Part shown: in pieces, positions 1 through 9,353 of the stretch
Numbering within the stretch: position 1 is the stretch's first letter
How the letters are laid out: each line of letters begins with the position of its first letter
DNA from: Leucobacter celer subsp. astrifaciens
Lineage (GTDB): Bacteria > Actinomycetota > Actinomycetes > Actinomycetales > Microbacteriaceae
Direction: 5' to 3'
Length of the DNA: 64,000 nucleotides
Assembly: GCF_001273835.1 (NCBI RefSeq)
Contig: NZ_JHEI01000132.1
Location: forward strand, 62,001 to 126,000
Position numbers and translations under genes: made by a program
Notes under the pieces: model-generated
Told to the model about the DNA's origin: nothing
What the model saw: the letters and a program-made list of their open reading frames with translations, nothing else
Database searches by the model: none

Positions 1-37
1 GACCCCCAACTTCCACCCCCATACGGAGGAGACCCCT

Positions 38-2158
38 GTGGCACAAGACGTGCTCACCGACCTGAGCAAGGTCCGCAACATCGGCATCATGGCCCACATC
101 GATGCCGGCAAGACCACCACCACCGAGCGCATCCTGTTCTACACGGGTGTCAACCACAAGCTGGGCGAGACCCACGACGGCGCTTCGACCACGGACTGGA
201 TGGAGCAGGAGAAGGAACGCGGCATCACCATCACCAGCGCCGCGGTGACCTGCTTCTGGAACAAGAACCAGATCAACATCATCGACACCCCCGGTCACGT
301 CGACTTCACCGTCGAGGTGGAGCGCTCGCTGCGCGTGCTCGACGGTGCCGTCGCGGTGTTCGACGGCAAGGAGGGCGTCGAGCCCCAGTCGGAGACCGTG
401 TGGCGTCAGGCCGACAAGTACGGCGTGCCCCGCATCTGCTTCGTCAACAAGATGGACAAGATGGGTGCCGACTTCTACTTCACGGTCGACACCATCGTCA
501 ACCGTCTCGGTGCGAAGCCGCTCGTGATGCAGCTGCCCATCGGTTCCGAGGCCGACTTCACCGGCGTCGTCGACCTGCTCTCGATGAAGGCCTTCGTCTG
601 GGAAGGCGACGCCAAGGGCGACGTCACGCTCGGCGCGAACTACGAGACGCAGGAGATCCCCGCCGACCTTCAGGCTCGGGCCGAAGAGTACCGCGCCAAG
701 CTCGTCGAGACGGTCGCCGAGACCGACGACGCGCTGCTCGAGAAGTTCTTCGGCGGCGAGGAGCTCACCATCGACGAGCTCAAGACCGGCATCCGCAAGC
801 TCGTCGTGAACAACGAGATCTACCCGGTCTACTGCGGCTCGGCGTTCAAGAACCGCGGCATCCAGCCGATGCTCGACGCGGTCGTCGACTTCCTGCCGAA
901 CCCGCTCGACGTGGGAGCCATCGAGGCGCACGACCCGCGCGACGAGTCGGTCGTCATCGAGCGTCGTCCCGCGGCGGACGAGCCGTTCTCGGCGCTCGCG
1001 TTCAAGATCGCGGTGCACCCCTTCTTCGGTCGTCTCACCTACGTGCGCGTCTACTCGGGTCAGATCCCCTCGGGCTCTCAGGTCATCAACTCGACCAAGG
1101 GCCGCAAGGAGCGCATCGGCAAGATCTTCCAGATGCACGCCAACAAGGAGATCCCGGTCGACGAGCTCACCGCGGGCAACATCTACGCCGTGATCGGCCT
1201 GAAGGATACGACCACGGGTGACACCCTGTCGGATCCGAACAACCAGGTCGTTCTCGAGTCGATGACCTTCCCCGAGCCCGTGATCGAGGTGGCCATCGAG
1301 CCCAAGACCAAGGGCGACCAGGAGAAGCTCGGCGTCGCGATCCAGAAGCTCGCCGAAGAGGACCCCACGTTCCGCGTGAGCCTCAACGCCGAGACAGGCC
1401 AGACCGTCATCGCCGGCATGGGCGAGCTGCACCTCGACATTCTCGTCGACCGCATGAAGCGCGAGTTCAAGGTCGAGGCCAACGTGGGCAAGCCCCAGGT
1501 GGCCTACCGCGAGACGATCCGTCGCGAGGTTCCGAAGTACGACTACACCCACAAGAAGCAGACCGGTGGTTCCGGTCAGTTCGCGAAGGTGCAGATCGCG
1601 CTCGCGCCGCTCATCGATGATGAGGAAAACGACAAGACGTACCTCTTCGAGGACAAGGTGACCGGCGGCCGCGTGCCCCGCGAGTACATCCCCTCGGTCG
1701 ACGCCGGCATCCAGGACGCCATGCAGTACGGCATCCTCGCGGGCTTCCCGGTCGTCAACGTCAAGGCGACGCTGCTCGACGGTCAGTACCACGACGTCGA
1801 CTCCTCGGAGATGGCGTTCAAGATCGCCGGTTCGATGGCCTTCAAGGAGGCCGCCCGCCTGGCGCAGCCCGTCCTGCTCGAGCCGATGATGGCCGTCGAG
1901 GTGCGCACGCCCGAGGAGTACATGGGCGACGTCATCGGCGACCTGAACTCCCGTCGCGGGCAGATCCAGGCGATGGAGGACGCCAGCGGCGTCAAGGTCG
2001 TGCGCGCACTCGTGCCGCTCTCCGAGATGTTCGGGTACATCGGCGATCTGCGGTCGAAGACCAGCGGTCGCGCGGTGTTCTCGATGACCTTCGACTCCTA
2101 CGCAGAGGTGCCGAAGGCCGTGGCCGATGAGATCGTTCAGAAGGCTAAGGGCGAGTAA
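38..2158 (+). CDS. fusA: Elongation factor G
   Basis: Translational GTPase that moves tRNA and mRNA through the ribosome and, with RRF, recycles ribosomes. The 706-residue product has the usual EF-G length. The G domain begins near residue 14 ([20 protein letters not shown], the P-loop), followed by the DTPGHVDFT switch II motif near residue 84 and NKMDKMGAD near residue 138. Domains II to V follow without interruption. The start is GTG at 38, with GGAGGA at 25-30. In most bacteria rpsL and rpsG lie just upstream; here they would be outside the window. tuf follows after a hairpin, the normal str-operon order. Identification is secure. Confidence 0.98.
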   Translation: MAQDVLTDLSKVRNIGIMAHIDAGKTTTTERILFYTGVNHKLGETHDGASTTDWMEQEKERGITITSAAVTCFWNKNQINIIDTPGHVDFTVEVERSLRVLDGAVAVFDGKEGVEPQSETVWRQADKYGVPRICFVNKMDKMGADFYFTVDTIVNRLGAKPLVMQLPIGSEADFTGVVDLLSMKAFVWEGDAKGDVTLGANYETQEIPADLQARAEEYRAKLVETVAETDDALLEKFFGGEELTIDELKTGIRKLVVNNEIYPVYCGSAFKNRGIQPMLDAVVDFLPNPLDVGAIEAHDPRDESVVIERRPAADEPFSALAFKIAVHPFFGRLTYVRVYSGQIPSGSQVINSTKGRKERIGKIFQMHANKEIPVDELTAGNIYAVIGLKDTTTGDTLSDPNNQVVLESMTFPEPVIEVAIEPKTKGDQEKLGVAIQKLAEEDPTFRVSLNAETGQTVIAGMGELHLDILVDRMKREFKVEANVGKPQVAYRETIRREVPKYDYTHKKQTGGSGQFAKVQIALAPLIDDEENDKTYLFEDKVTGGRVPREYIPSVDAGIQDAMQYGILAGFPVVNVKATLLDGQYHDVDSSEMAFKIAGSMAFKEAARLAQPVLLEPMMAVEVRTPEEYMGDVIGDLNSRRGQIQAMEDASGVKVVRALVPLSEMFGYIGDLRSKTSGRAVFSMTFDSYAEVPKAVADEIVQKAKGE

Positions 2159-2170
2159 ACCCCGCCCGGA

Positions 2171-2201
2171 GGCCGACGGCGGGCATCGTCCGCCGTCGGC
2201 C
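2171..2201 (+). terminator. fusA-tuf intergenic hairpin
   Basis: A perfect 12-bp stem (GGCCGACGGCGG, 2171-2182, pairing with 2190-2201) with a 7-nt loop lies 12 bases after the fusA stop. No T-run follows, so it may terminate partially or protect the 3' end of the mRNA. The rest of the gap, 2202-2317, contains an AT-richer stretch (TTGTAACATAAG, about 2234-2245) that may hold a tuf promoter -10, and a second 8-bp hairpin (2265-2285) in the tuf leader. Confidence 0.55.
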
Positions 2202-2317
2202 GCACCGCTCAGGTCGCGATCGCAGACCAGAGCTTGTAACATAAGTACACACCCCGTACTCGTGCCCTCCGAAACCGTCGGAGGGGGAGGGTACTCGACG
2301 TCCTGAGGAGGACCATA

Positions 2318-3511
2318 GTGGCGAAGGCCAAGTTCGAGCGGACCAAGCCGCACGTGAACATCGGAACGATCGGTCACGTCGACCACGGTAAGACCACCCT
2401 TACCGCGGCGATCTCGAAGACGCTTGCCGACAAGTACCCGTCGGATACCAACGTCCAGCGCGACTTCGACACGATCGACTCGGCTCCGGAGGAGCGCCAG
2501 CGCGGCATCACCATCAACATCTCGCACGTCGAGTACGAGACCCCGAAGCGTCACTACGCTCACGTTGATGCCCCCGGTCACGCCGACTACATCAAGAACA
2601 TGATCACCGGTGCTGCTCAGATGGACGGCGCGATCCTCGTGGTCGCCGCCACCGACGGCATGATGGCGCAGACCAAGGAGCACATCCTGCTCGCCAAGCA
2701 GGTCGGCGTTCCCTACCTGCTCGTCGCACTCAACAAGAGCGACATGGTCGACGACGAGGAGATCCTCGAGCTCGTCGAGATGGAGGTCCGCGAGGAGCTC
2801 TCCAAGCAGGGCTACCCGGGCGACGACGTCCCCGTGGTCCGCGTTTCGGGCTACGAGGCGCTGCAGGGCAACGAGAAGTGGGTCAACGCCGTTCTCGAGC
2901 TCATGGAGGCCGTCGACGACTCGATCCCCGATCCCGTGCGTGACAAGGACAAGCCGTTCCTCATGCCCGTCGAGGACGTCTTCACGATCACCGGCCGCGG
3001 CACCGTGGTCACCGGCCGCGCCGAGCGCGGCACGCTGAAGATCAACTCCGAGGTCGAGATCGTGGGTCTGCGTCCGACGCAGAAGACCACCGTCACCGGC
3101 ATCGAGATGTTCCACAAGCAGCTCGACGAGGCCTGGGCCGGCGAGAACTGCGGCCTCCTCCTCCGCGGTACCAAGCGCGAAGAGGTCGAGCGCGGTCAGG
3201 TCGTGGTCGCACCCGGTTCGATCACCCCGCACACCAAGTTCGAGGGCACCGCCTACATCCTCAAGAAGGAAGAGGGCGGCCGTCACAACCCGTTCGAGAC
3301 GAACTACCGTCCGCAGTTCTACTTCCGTACGACTGACGTGACCGGTGTCATCACCCTGCCCGAGGACAAGCCGATGGTCATGCCCGGCGACACCACCGAC
3401 ATGGTCGTTGAGCTGATCCAGCCCATCGCCATGGAAGAGGGCCTCGGCTTCGCGATCCGTGAGGGTGGCCGCACCGTCGGCGCCGGCACGGTGACCAAGG
3501 TCGTCGAGTAA
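2318..3511 (+). CDS. tuf: Elongation factor Tu
   Basis: GTPase that delivers aminoacyl-tRNA to the ribosomal A site. The 397-residue protein has the full set of motifs: [10 protein letters not shown]-loop near residue 19, DAPGHADY switch II near residue 84, and NKSD near residue 139. Domains II and III follow and it ends in the typical [12 protein letters not shown](V/I) tail. The GTG start at 2318 is preceded by TGAGGAGGA at 2304-2312. Only one copy is visible here. A strong terminator follows directly, so the gene is probably transcribed both from upstream and from its own promoter. Confidence 0.98.
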   Translation: MAKAKFERTKPHVNIGTIGHVDHGKTTLTAAISKTLADKYPSDTNVQRDFDTIDSAPEERQRGITINISHVEYETPKRHYAHVDAPGHADYIKNMITGAAQMDGAILVVAATDGMMAQTKEHILLAKQVGVPYLLVALNKSDMVDDEEILELVEMEVREELSKQGYPGDDVPVVRVSGYEALQGNEKWVNAVLELMEAVDDSIPDPVRDKDKPFLMPVEDVFTITGRGTVVTGRAERGTLKINSEVEIVGLRPTQKTTVTGIEMFHKQLDEAWAGENCGLLLRGTKREEVERGQVVVAPGSITPHTKFEGTAYILKKEEGGRHNPFETNYRPQFYFRTTDVTGVITLPEDKPMVMPGDTTDMVVELIQPIAMEEGLGFAIREGGRTVGAGTVTKVVE

Positions 3512-3542
3512 GTCTGAAGCTGCTCGGCAAGGCGACTTGCTG

Positions 3543-3574
3543 AAGAACCCCCGGGAGTGATCCCGGGGGTTCTT
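3543..3574 (+). terminator. tuf intrinsic terminator
   Basis: A perfect 14-bp inverted repeat (AAGAACCCCCGGGA at 3543-3556, loop GTGA, right arm 3561-3574) lies 31 bases after the tuf stop. The right arm ends in TTCTTCGTGT, a weak U-tract typical of actinobacterial terminators. Confidence 0.85.
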
Positions 3575-3676
3575 CGTGTCTCCGGGGCGGTCTGCCGGGC
3601 CGTGCTCGACCGTCCGTTCCTCGCCCCCGCTCTGCCCTGCTCGACCCTGCCCCACACGTCCCACCTGCCTCACCGA

Positions 3677-3732
3677 GCCCACCCCGCCGAACCGACCCCG
3701 CCGAACCGACCCCACCGAGCCCACCCCGCCGC
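3677..3732. repeat. 14-bp tandem GC-rich repeat
   Basis: Four degenerate tandem units of about 14 bp, of the type ACCGACCCCGCCGA, lie at 3677, 3691, 3705 and 3719. They are in the 419-base gap between tuf and the next gene. No coding signal or promoter is evident in this stretch. Confidence 0.6.
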
Positions 3733-3740
3733 GCTGTCCC

Positions 3741-3799
3741 TACGCGCGTCAGTAGTTGTCGCCAAAACCGAGGCGAGGCAGCAACTACTGACGCGCGTA
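3741..3799. repeat. 59-bp palindromic element, copy 1
   Basis: A perfect 18-bp inverted repeat (TACGCGCGTCAGTAGTTG at 3741-3758 and its complement at 3782-3799) encloses a 23-nt centre. Read on the minus strand, the whole 59-bp unit, centre included, closely matches a second copy after rplQ at about 25876-25934. It lies 131 bp upstream of the capD-like gene. It looks like a dispersed REP-type element rather than a gene-specific operator. Confidence 0.75.
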
Positions 3800-3930
3800 G
3801 AAGTGGGCAGGAGGGGTAGCGAGTCGGCGGGGGCTACCGGCGCGGGGCGGGCTTCGGGAGCACGCGGAGCGGTATCCTCGAATATGATCCCGGCCGGGGT
3901 CGAAGCCGTCCATGGAGCGAGGGAGGCCGA

Positions 3931-5730
3931 GTGCCACAGACCGTCGGAGCGCGTATGGCCCACTTCGCACGCCAGTACGGGCTGCTGTTCCTGCTCGATG
4001 CCGCGGCCTGGGCGCTGGGCATCCTCGCGGCGCTCGTGCTGCGCTTCGACTTCAACCTCTCCCGTATCCATCCCGGGTGGACGCTCGCGGTGATCGGGGT
4101 CACGGTCGCGCTGCAGCTCATCGCCGGCTGGCTGTTCTGGCTGTACCGCAACCGCTACGAGGTGGGCAGCTTCGACGAGGTGCGCGCGCTGGTGCTCGAC
4201 ATCACGGCCGTGATGGTGGTCGCGTGGGTGTTCGCCTACCTGGTCGGATACGGCAACGGTATTCCCCGCAGCACGCTGATCATCGCGGCGCCGATCACAT
4301 TCAGCCTCATGGGCGTGGCGCGCTACGTCTACCGCCTGTACAACGAGCGGCAGCTCAAGCCCGGCGATGAGGCCGAGCGCACGCTGCTCTACGGCGCGGG
4401 CTACCTCGGTGTGCAGACCGCGAAGCGCCTGCTCACCGACGCCAAGGGGTCGGCGCTCCCCGTGGGCTTCATCGACGACGACCCGACCAAGCGGCACCAG
4501 GAGGTGCGCGGGGTGCGGGTGCTCGGCTCGCTCGAGGATCTGCCCCGGATCGCGGGCGAGACCCGCGCCACCCGGCTCATCGTGTGCATCGGCGATGCCG
4601 ACACGGGGCTGATGCGCCGAGTCGACGAGGCTGCGGATCGCGCGGGCATGACGGCGATGGTGCTGCCCCCGCTCGAGCAGATCCTGCAGAACGCATCGGT
4701 CATCTCCAACGTGCGCGAGCTCTCGATCGAGGACCTGATCGGCCGCCACCCCGTGCGGCTCGAGACCGAGTCGATCGCGGAGTACCTCCAGGACAAGCGC
4801 GTGCTGGTGACGGGGGCCGGAGGATCGATCGGGTCGGAGCTCTGCCGACAGTTGGCGCGCTTCGCCCCGCGTGAGCTGATCATGCTGGATCGCGACGAGA
4901 CCGCGCTGCAGGAGAGCCAGCTCTCCATCAGCGGGCACGGACTGCTCGACACGAACGACGTGGTGCTGGCCGATATCCGCGACGAGGTCACGCTGACGCG
5001 GATCTTCACCGAGCGCAGGCCCGAGGTCGTGTTCCACGCCGCGGCGCTCAAGCACCTGCCGATGCTCGAGCAGTACCCGGACGAGGCCTGGAAGACCAAC
5101 GTGCTCGGCACGCTCAACGTGCTGCGCGCCGCCGAGGCCGCGAACGTCAGCACCTTCGTGAACATCTCCACCGACAAGGCGGCGAATCCCACGAGCGTGC
5201 TGGGCCACTCGAAGCGCGTCGCCGAAAAGCTCACCGCGTGGATGGCCGAGCGCACCGGGCAGCGGTACCTCTCGGTGCGCTTCGGCAATGTCATCGGCAG
5301 TCGGGGTTCGATGCTGCCGACGTTCCGCAAGCTCATCGAGGCGGGCGGGCCGATCACGGTCACGCACCCGGATGTGACCCGCTACTTCATGACGATCCCG
5401 GAGGCCTGTCAGCTCGTGGTGCAGGCGGGCGGCATCGGGCGCCGGGGGGAGGTGCTGATCCTCGACATGGGGGAGCCGGTGCTGATCCTCGACGTGGCCA
5501 GGCGCATGATCGCCCAGTCGGGCAAGGACATCGAGATCGTGTTCACCGGCCTGCGGCACGGGGAGAAGCTGCACGAGGAGCTGGTGGGCGAGGGCGAGGG
5601 CGACGAGCGTCCCTTCCACCCGAAGATCTCGCACGCGCACGTCGACACGATCTCTCCCGAGGTACTGGATCACGAGGGATGGGTCGCCCGCATGGATCTG
5701 ACCGAGGCCGCTGAGGAGCGGGTGCAGTGA
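3931..5730 (+). CDS. Membrane-bound CapD/FlaA1-type nucleotide-sugar epimerase/dehydratase
   Basis: Probably converts UDP-GlcNAc-type sugar nucleotides (4,6-dehydratase or epimerase) for a surface polysaccharide. The 599-residue protein has four hydrophobic segments in the first 130 residues. A first Rossmann-like domain follows (LLYGAGYLG near 153), then the short-chain dehydrogenase domain with GAGGSIGSE at 295-303, HAAALKHLPMLE at about 369 and STDKAANP at 413. This is the layout of the long, membrane-anchored CapD/WbpM/PglF group. The GTG start has GGGAGG about 10 bases upstream; Met9 is an alternative. It overlaps the next gene by 4 bases. The exact sugar cannot be told. Confidence 0.88.
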   Translation: MPQTVGARMAHFARQYGLLFLLDAAAWALGILAALVLRFDFNLSRIHPGWTLAVIGVTVALQLIAGWLFWLYRNRYEVGSFDEVRALVLDITAVMVVAWVFAYLVGYGNGIPRSTLIIAAPITFSLMGVARYVYRLYNERQLKPGDEAERTLLYGAGYLGVQTAKRLLTDAKGSALPVGFIDDDPTKRHQEVRGVRVLGSLEDLPRIAGETRATRLIVCIGDADTGLMRRVDEAADRAGMTAMVLPPLEQILQNASVISNVRELSIEDLIGRHPVRLETESIAEYLQDKRVLVTGAGGSIGSELCRQLARFAPRELIMLDRDETALQESQLSISGHGLLDTNDVVLADIRDEVTLTRIFTERRPEVVFHAAALKHLPMLEQYPDEAWKTNVLGTLNVLRAAEAANVSTFVNISTDKAANPTSVLGHSKRVAEKLTAWMAERTGQRYLSVRFGNVIGSRGSMLPTFRKLIEAGGPITVTHPDVTRYFMTIPEACQLVVQAGGIGRRGEVLILDMGEPVLILDVARRMIAQSGKDIEIVFTGLRHGEKLHEELVGEGEGDERPFHPKISHAHVDTISPEVLDHEGWVARMDLTEAAEERVQ

Positions 5731-6806
5731 GCGCGCTGTTCCTCGGGGTGTTCGCGGGTGTGCTGACGCTCGGGCTGAGCCTCGCGCTGCCCTTCGCGGT
5801 GAAGCCGCTGCTGATGCGGCTGGGCATCATGGACGTGCCCAACGAGCGCTCCTCGCACGAGCGCCCGGTGCTGCGCGGACTGGGCCTCGCGGTGCTCATC
5901 GCAATGGCGTGCGGCGGTTCGCTCGCGACCGCGCTCGCGCTCGTGAGTGCGCCCGCGGATCCCGGGTGGGGCTTCCTGCTCGCGGTCGGCGCGGGATCCC
6001 TCGCGGCCGGCCTGCTGGGGCTGCGCGAGGATCTCAAGGGCCTGAGCGTGACGGTGCGCAGCGGGATCCTGCTCGGGATCGCCGCGGTCTCCTCCGTGGC
6101 GCTGCTCTGGATCTCGCATCGCGGCCCCGGCGGGGCGTCCTTCGGGTGGCGGCTCGGCATCGACGTACCGCAGGCGCCCTGGTGGACGCTGATCCTGCTG
6201 GCCGTGTACGGGATCCTCTTCATCTCGAGCTACATCAACGTCGCCAACTTCATGGACGGCCTCAACGGCATCAGCGGATTCCACGGTGTGATCGCGGGCG
6301 GCGCGTTCGCGGCGGCGGGATGGCTGCTCGGCACGAGCTGGTTGTTCGTCGCCGGGATCGTGCTCGCGGCGGGATTCGCGGGCTTCCTGCCCTGGAACCT
6401 CACGAAGCCGGGGGCCTTCCTCGGCGACGTGGGCAGCTACCTGCTCGGGGGAGCGACGGCGATCATCAGCTTCGCCGCCTTCGCGGACGGTGTGCCGCTC
6501 CTCGCCGCGATCGGGCCGATGGTCGTCTACTTCGGAGACGTCGGCGTGACGCTCGTGAAACGGGTGCGCGCCGGCAAGCGATGGGACGAGCCGCACAAGG
6601 AGCACACCTACCAGCGCATCCAGCAGATGGGGTACTCGCACGTGCAGGCCTCGGCCATGGCTGCCGGGTGCACGCTGCTCGCCTCGCTGCTCGGCCTGGC
6701 CTCGCTCTTCACCGGTCTGCTCGGCACCCTGGCGCTGCTCGCCGGCGGCCTCGTCGTGCTCGCCATCTACCTGCTGCTGCCGCGTCTGCTTCCGGCCCGC
6801 GCCTGA
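5727..6806 (+). CDS. WecA/MraY-family polyprenyl-phosphate sugar-1-phosphate transferase (GT4)
   Basis: Integral membrane enzyme that would place the first sugar-1-phosphate on undecaprenyl phosphate, starting assembly of a lipid-linked glycan. The 359 residues are largely hydrophobic, about ten membrane segments. Family motifs are visible: DVPNERSSH near 36, the NFMDGLNG motif at 174-181 and FLGDVGSY at 231-238, which supply the Asp/Asn residues that bind Mg2+. An HTYQR segment lies near 293. GTG at 5727 overlaps the TGA of the preceding gene, so the two are translationally coupled. Together they form a two-gene priming module for a modified-sugar polysaccharide. No glycosyltransferases or flippase are adjacent. 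Confidence 0.85.
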   Translation: MSALFLGVFAGVLTLGLSLALPFAVKPLLMRLGIMDVPNERSSHERPVLRGLGLAVLIAMACGGSLATALALVSAPADPGWGFLLAVGAGSLAAGLLGLREDLKGLSVTVRSGILLGIAAVSSVALLWISHRGPGGASFGWRLGIDVPQAPWWTLILLAVYGILFISSYINVANFMDGLNGISGFHGVIAGGAFAAAGWLLGTSWLFVAGIVLAAGFAGFLPWNLTKPGAFLGDVGSYLLGGATAIISFAAFADGVPLLAAIGPMVVYFGDVGVTLVKRVRAGKRWDEPHKEHTYQRIQQMGYSHVQASAMAAGCTLLASLLGLASLFTGLLGTLALLAGGLVVLAIYLLLPRLLPARA

Positions 6807-6816
6807 CCGCCGCTGA

Positions 6817-6980
6817 TTGAGCGCAGCGCAGCGGAGTCGAAATCGAGGATCCTTCCCGGGTTTCGACTCCGCTTGCTGCGCAAGATCCGCTCAACCGGCG
6901 AGACCTGGTCATCCTGCGCGAGCGGAGCGAGTCGCAGGATCCACGTGGGAATTTGGTCATCCTGCGCGAGCAGCCCCGCG
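6817..6980. repeat. Convergent-gene spacer with two palindromic repeats
   Basis: The space between two converging genes holds a large imperfect hairpin (TTGAGCG...GCGGAGTCGAAA at 6817-6842 against TTTCGACTCCGC...CGCTCAA at 6861-6894). It is followed by partial copies of a dispersed element beginning GGTCATCCTGCGCGAG at 6907 and again near 6955. It probably serves as a bidirectional terminator. No gene is seen here. Confidence 0.55.
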
Positions 6981-6988
6981 GGACCCCG

Positions 6989-7825
6989 TCACGGCGCGGG
7001 GTTGATCACCCTGCCCCAGGTGCTCTTGTTGCCCCAGATGTTCTGGCGGAGACCCTCCAGCTGCAGGATCTGGCTGTGGTCGACGAAGAGGTTCACCTCG
7101 TTGCCGTAGTTCTTGACGTACCACTCGAAGACCGGTCCGTCGGCGGCCTCGAACATCACGTTCTCGAGCCCGAGCCCGTTGATGATGGAAGCTGCGGCGC
7201 CGGTGTCCCACTCGGTGACGTTCTCGGTGATGCCCTCCGACTCGATCATGATGATCGAGGCGCCCGCGTCGAGCGCGCGCCTGCCGCGGTCCACGAGGTC
7301 GCCGATGTCCTTCTTGCTCTCGGCGGCCAGCTCGGCCTCGCTCGAGTCGCCGCCGGATCCGATCTGGAGGCCCAGCTCGGGCTTGGCCTTGAGGCCGGCC
7401 TTGACCACCTTCTCCACGAGGCGCAGCAGCCCCGAGGTGTTGAGCATGATGAAGCCGGTGGAGATCTCGATGACGTCGAAGCCGACCTCTTTCGCCTCTT
7501 TGAGGTAGTGATCGACCGCGTCGTCGCCGTAGCGCAGCACGGTCTCGATCCAGCCGCCGGAGGAGACGTATGATCCGTGCTCGTGGGCGATGTCGCTGAA
7601 GGCGCGGACCTGCTCGGTGGGGACGAGCGAGAACGAGCCGCCGGCCCACTTGATGCCGTCCACCCACTGGCCGGCGACGTCGAAGACGTCCTGCAGGTGG
7701 CGGGTGCCGAAGGTCGCGTAGTAGGGGGCGCGGATCTCGGTCACACCGAAGGTGCGGGGTTTCGCCGGGCGGTACGCCCTCGGGACGAAGTTGAACGAGA
7801 CGTCGTGCGGTACTGCGTTGCTCAT
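6989..7825 (-). CDS. Phosphosulfolactate synthase (ComA) family protein
   Basis: The 278-residue TIM-barrel-type protein resembles the ComA family, whose founding member adds sulfite to phosphoenolpyruvate in coenzyme M synthesis. Seen in the sequence: KWAGGSFSL near 59, SSGGWIE near 89, FDVIEIS near 115 and MIESEGITENV near 195, all typical of this family. Actinobacteria do not generally make coenzyme M, so the true substrate is open; PEP plus another nucleophile is possible. AGAGGA precedes the ATG at 7825. It follows the PrpD-like gene by 25 bases and clearly shares its transcript, which suggests a short organic-acid or sulfonate route. Confidence 0.7.
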   Translation of the reverse strand: MSNAVPHDVSFNFVPRAYRPAKPRTFGVTEIRAPYYATFGTRHLQDVFDVAGQWVDGIKWAGGSFSLVPTEQVRAFSDIAHEHGSYVSSGGWIETVLRYGDDAVDHYLKEAKEVGFDVIEISTGFIMLNTSGLLRLVEKVVKAGLKAKPELGLQIGSGGDSSEAELAAESKKDIGDLVDRGRRALDAGASIIMIESEGITENVTEWDTGAAASIINGLGLENVMFEAADGPVFEWYVKNYGNEVNLFVDHSQILQLEGLRQNIWGNKSTWGRVINPAP

Positions 7826-7850
7826 GGTGTTCCTCTCTTTCGGGTGGTGT

Positions 7851-9224
7851 CTACCGCCGCGTGCTGGAGACGCGGGCGAGGGCGGCGGTCAGCTCGGAGA
7901 CGGGACGGTCCTCGAGGGTGCGCACGATCTCCGCGATCTCCTCGCGCAGCGCATCGCCCGTGAAGGGCGTGACGAGGGAGTCGAACTTCACACGAGCAGC
8001 GGCCCAGTCGAGCGGGTTGTCGTGGAAGCCGTGGTAGCTGTCCTGCGAGGATCGGAACACCGTGCCGTCGGCCAGCACGACCTCGAGATCGGCCGGCATC
8101 TGGTCGGGGAAACGATCCGAGAACTCCTGCCTGGGAGTGATCTCGATCCTCGTCATCAGACTCTGCACGTCGGCGGCGATGATCCGCTCCGGCTCGTACT
8201 GCGCCGGGGTCAGGTGTCCGTCGAGCAGGACGGCGGCGAGCATCCAGGGAAGCGAGTGGTCGGCCTCCTCCTTGTTGCGCACCAGCCGCTTGTCGCCCTC
8301 CTCGCCGCCGCCGATGATGGAGTGGGCGACGTCGAAGGTCGCCAGGCGGACCCTCTCGACGGCTCGGGCGTTGAAACCGTCCTGCGCGCGGATGTCCTGC
8401 GCGGCGTCGAGCGCCGACTGCGAGTGGATCTCGGCGTTGTGCTTCTTGATGATGGTGCGGCGCACGCTCTCGAGATCCTCCTTCGACCAGTCGATCTCGA
8501 AGGGCCCCGCGATGGAGTCCTTGAAGCCCTTGTTGCCCTCGAAGACCGCTTCGGGACCGGTGATGCCGCGCGACGCGAGCAGTGCGGCGAAGACCCCCTC
8601 CTTCGAGACGTGGGGGTAGGCGAGGCCCTTCCAATTGCTCAGATTGCCGGTGCGGGTGACGCGCAGAGCCACGTTCGCGGTACCGGCGATCGCGACGGCG
8701 TTCGCGATCTGATCGGCGGGCAGGCGGAGGGCCTTCGCCGCTGCGGCTGCGGCCGCGAAGGCGCCCTGCGTGGTGTGGTCGAAGCCCTTCGCGCGCACCG
8801 GGGCGACGTCGGACAGCCGGGTGTGCACCTGGTAGGCCACCGCGAATGCGGTGAGGAACTCGGCGCCCGAGGCGTCGACGCTCTCCGCGGCCGCGAGAAC
8901 CGCACCCAGGTTGTCGGAGGGATGGTTGGTCTCTCCCTTGGCCAGGTACGAATCCATGAAGTCGAGGTAGCGGCTCAGCGCACTGTTGAAGAACGCTGCG
9001 CGTTCGGGGCTCGTCCTGCCGCCGCCGATGAGCGTCGCCGACGGGGCGCCGCCGAGATCCTCGAGCAGGCCCCTGATCGCGACGATCGGCTCCGCATCGA
9101 GCGCACCGATCGCGACGCCGAGAGTGTCGAGCACGCGGATCTTGAGCTGTTCGAGCGCCTCGGGGCTCAGCTGCTCCCAGCTCGCCTCCGAGACGAAACG
9201 GGCGAGATCCTGTGATTCGGTCAT
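7851..9224 (-). CDS. MmgE/PrpD family dehydratase/decarboxylase-like protein
   Basis: The MmgE/PrpD family includes 2-methylcitrate dehydratase and cis-aconitate decarboxylase, so a tricarboxylic-acid-like substrate is likely. The protein is 457 residues, the usual length, counted from ATG at 9224 behind GGAGAGAAG; the reading frame runs further upstream but through the promoter. Family features include LDFMDSYLAKGETNHPSDNLG near residue 103-123, KGFDHTTQGAF near 161 and an Ala-rich helix. It is first in a two-gene operon with the ComA-like gene and has a well-formed promoter with an overlapping palindrome. The exact reaction cannot be told from sequence. Confidence 0.8.
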   Translation of the reverse strand: MTESQDLARFVSEASWEQLSPEALEQLKIRVLDTLGVAIGALDAEPIVAIRGLLEDLGGAPSATLIGGGRTSPERAAFFNSALSRYLDFMDSYLAKGETNHPSDNLGAVLAAAESVDASGAEFLTAFAVAYQVHTRLSDVAPVRAKGFDHTTQGAFAAAAAAAKALRLPADQIANAVAIAGTANVALRVTRTGNLSNWKGLAYPHVSKEGVFAALLASRGITGPEAVFEGNKGFKDSIAGPFEIDWSKEDLESVRRTIIKKHNAEIHSQSALDAAQDIRAQDGFNARAVERVRLATFDVAHSIIGGGEEGDKRLVRNKEEADHSLPWMLAAVLLDGHLTPAQYEPERIIAADVQSLMTRIEITPRQEFSDRFPDQMPADLEVVLADGTVFRSSQDSYHGFHDNPLDWAAARVKFDSLVTPFTGDALREEIAEIVRTLEDRPVSELTAALARVSSTRR

Positions 9225-9263
9225 CTTCTCTCCAATCATCGGATGAATATTAGGCCTACCTAA

Positions 9264-9300
9264 ATTACATACCCAAAGTATCTCGACGTCAAGATACTTT
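9264..9300 (-). promoter_or_regulatory. Promoter and palindromic operator of the PrpD-like operon
   Basis: On the minus strand TTGACG (9287-9292) and TGTAAT (9264-9269) are separated by 17 bases, close to the sigma-70 consensus. The -35 sits in the middle of a 9-bp inverted repeat, AAAGTATCT (9275-9283) and AGATACTTT (9292-9300), a typical repressor or activator site. Just downstream of the -10 is a TTTAGGTAGGCCTAA stretch (about 9251-9264) that partly resembles a DtxR/IdeR iron box; that last point is weak. Confidence 0.7.
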
Positions 9301-9353
9301 TGCTGTGCATCGGAGCCGTTCGCCGGCGCCCGAGGGGTCGCGACACGCCCGGG

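Noticed and set aside
3670..5673. A 667-codon open frame on the minus strand opposite the capD-like gene
   Set aside because: It lies antisense to a gene with clear motifs, has low-complexity Arg/Ala/His-rich sequence and no domain; it is a GC-rich shadow frame.
9251..9264. DtxR/IdeR iron box upstream of the PrpD-like gene
   Set aside because: TTTAGGTAGGCCTAA agrees with only part of the 19-bp consensus, so it is mentioned in the promoter entry but not called.
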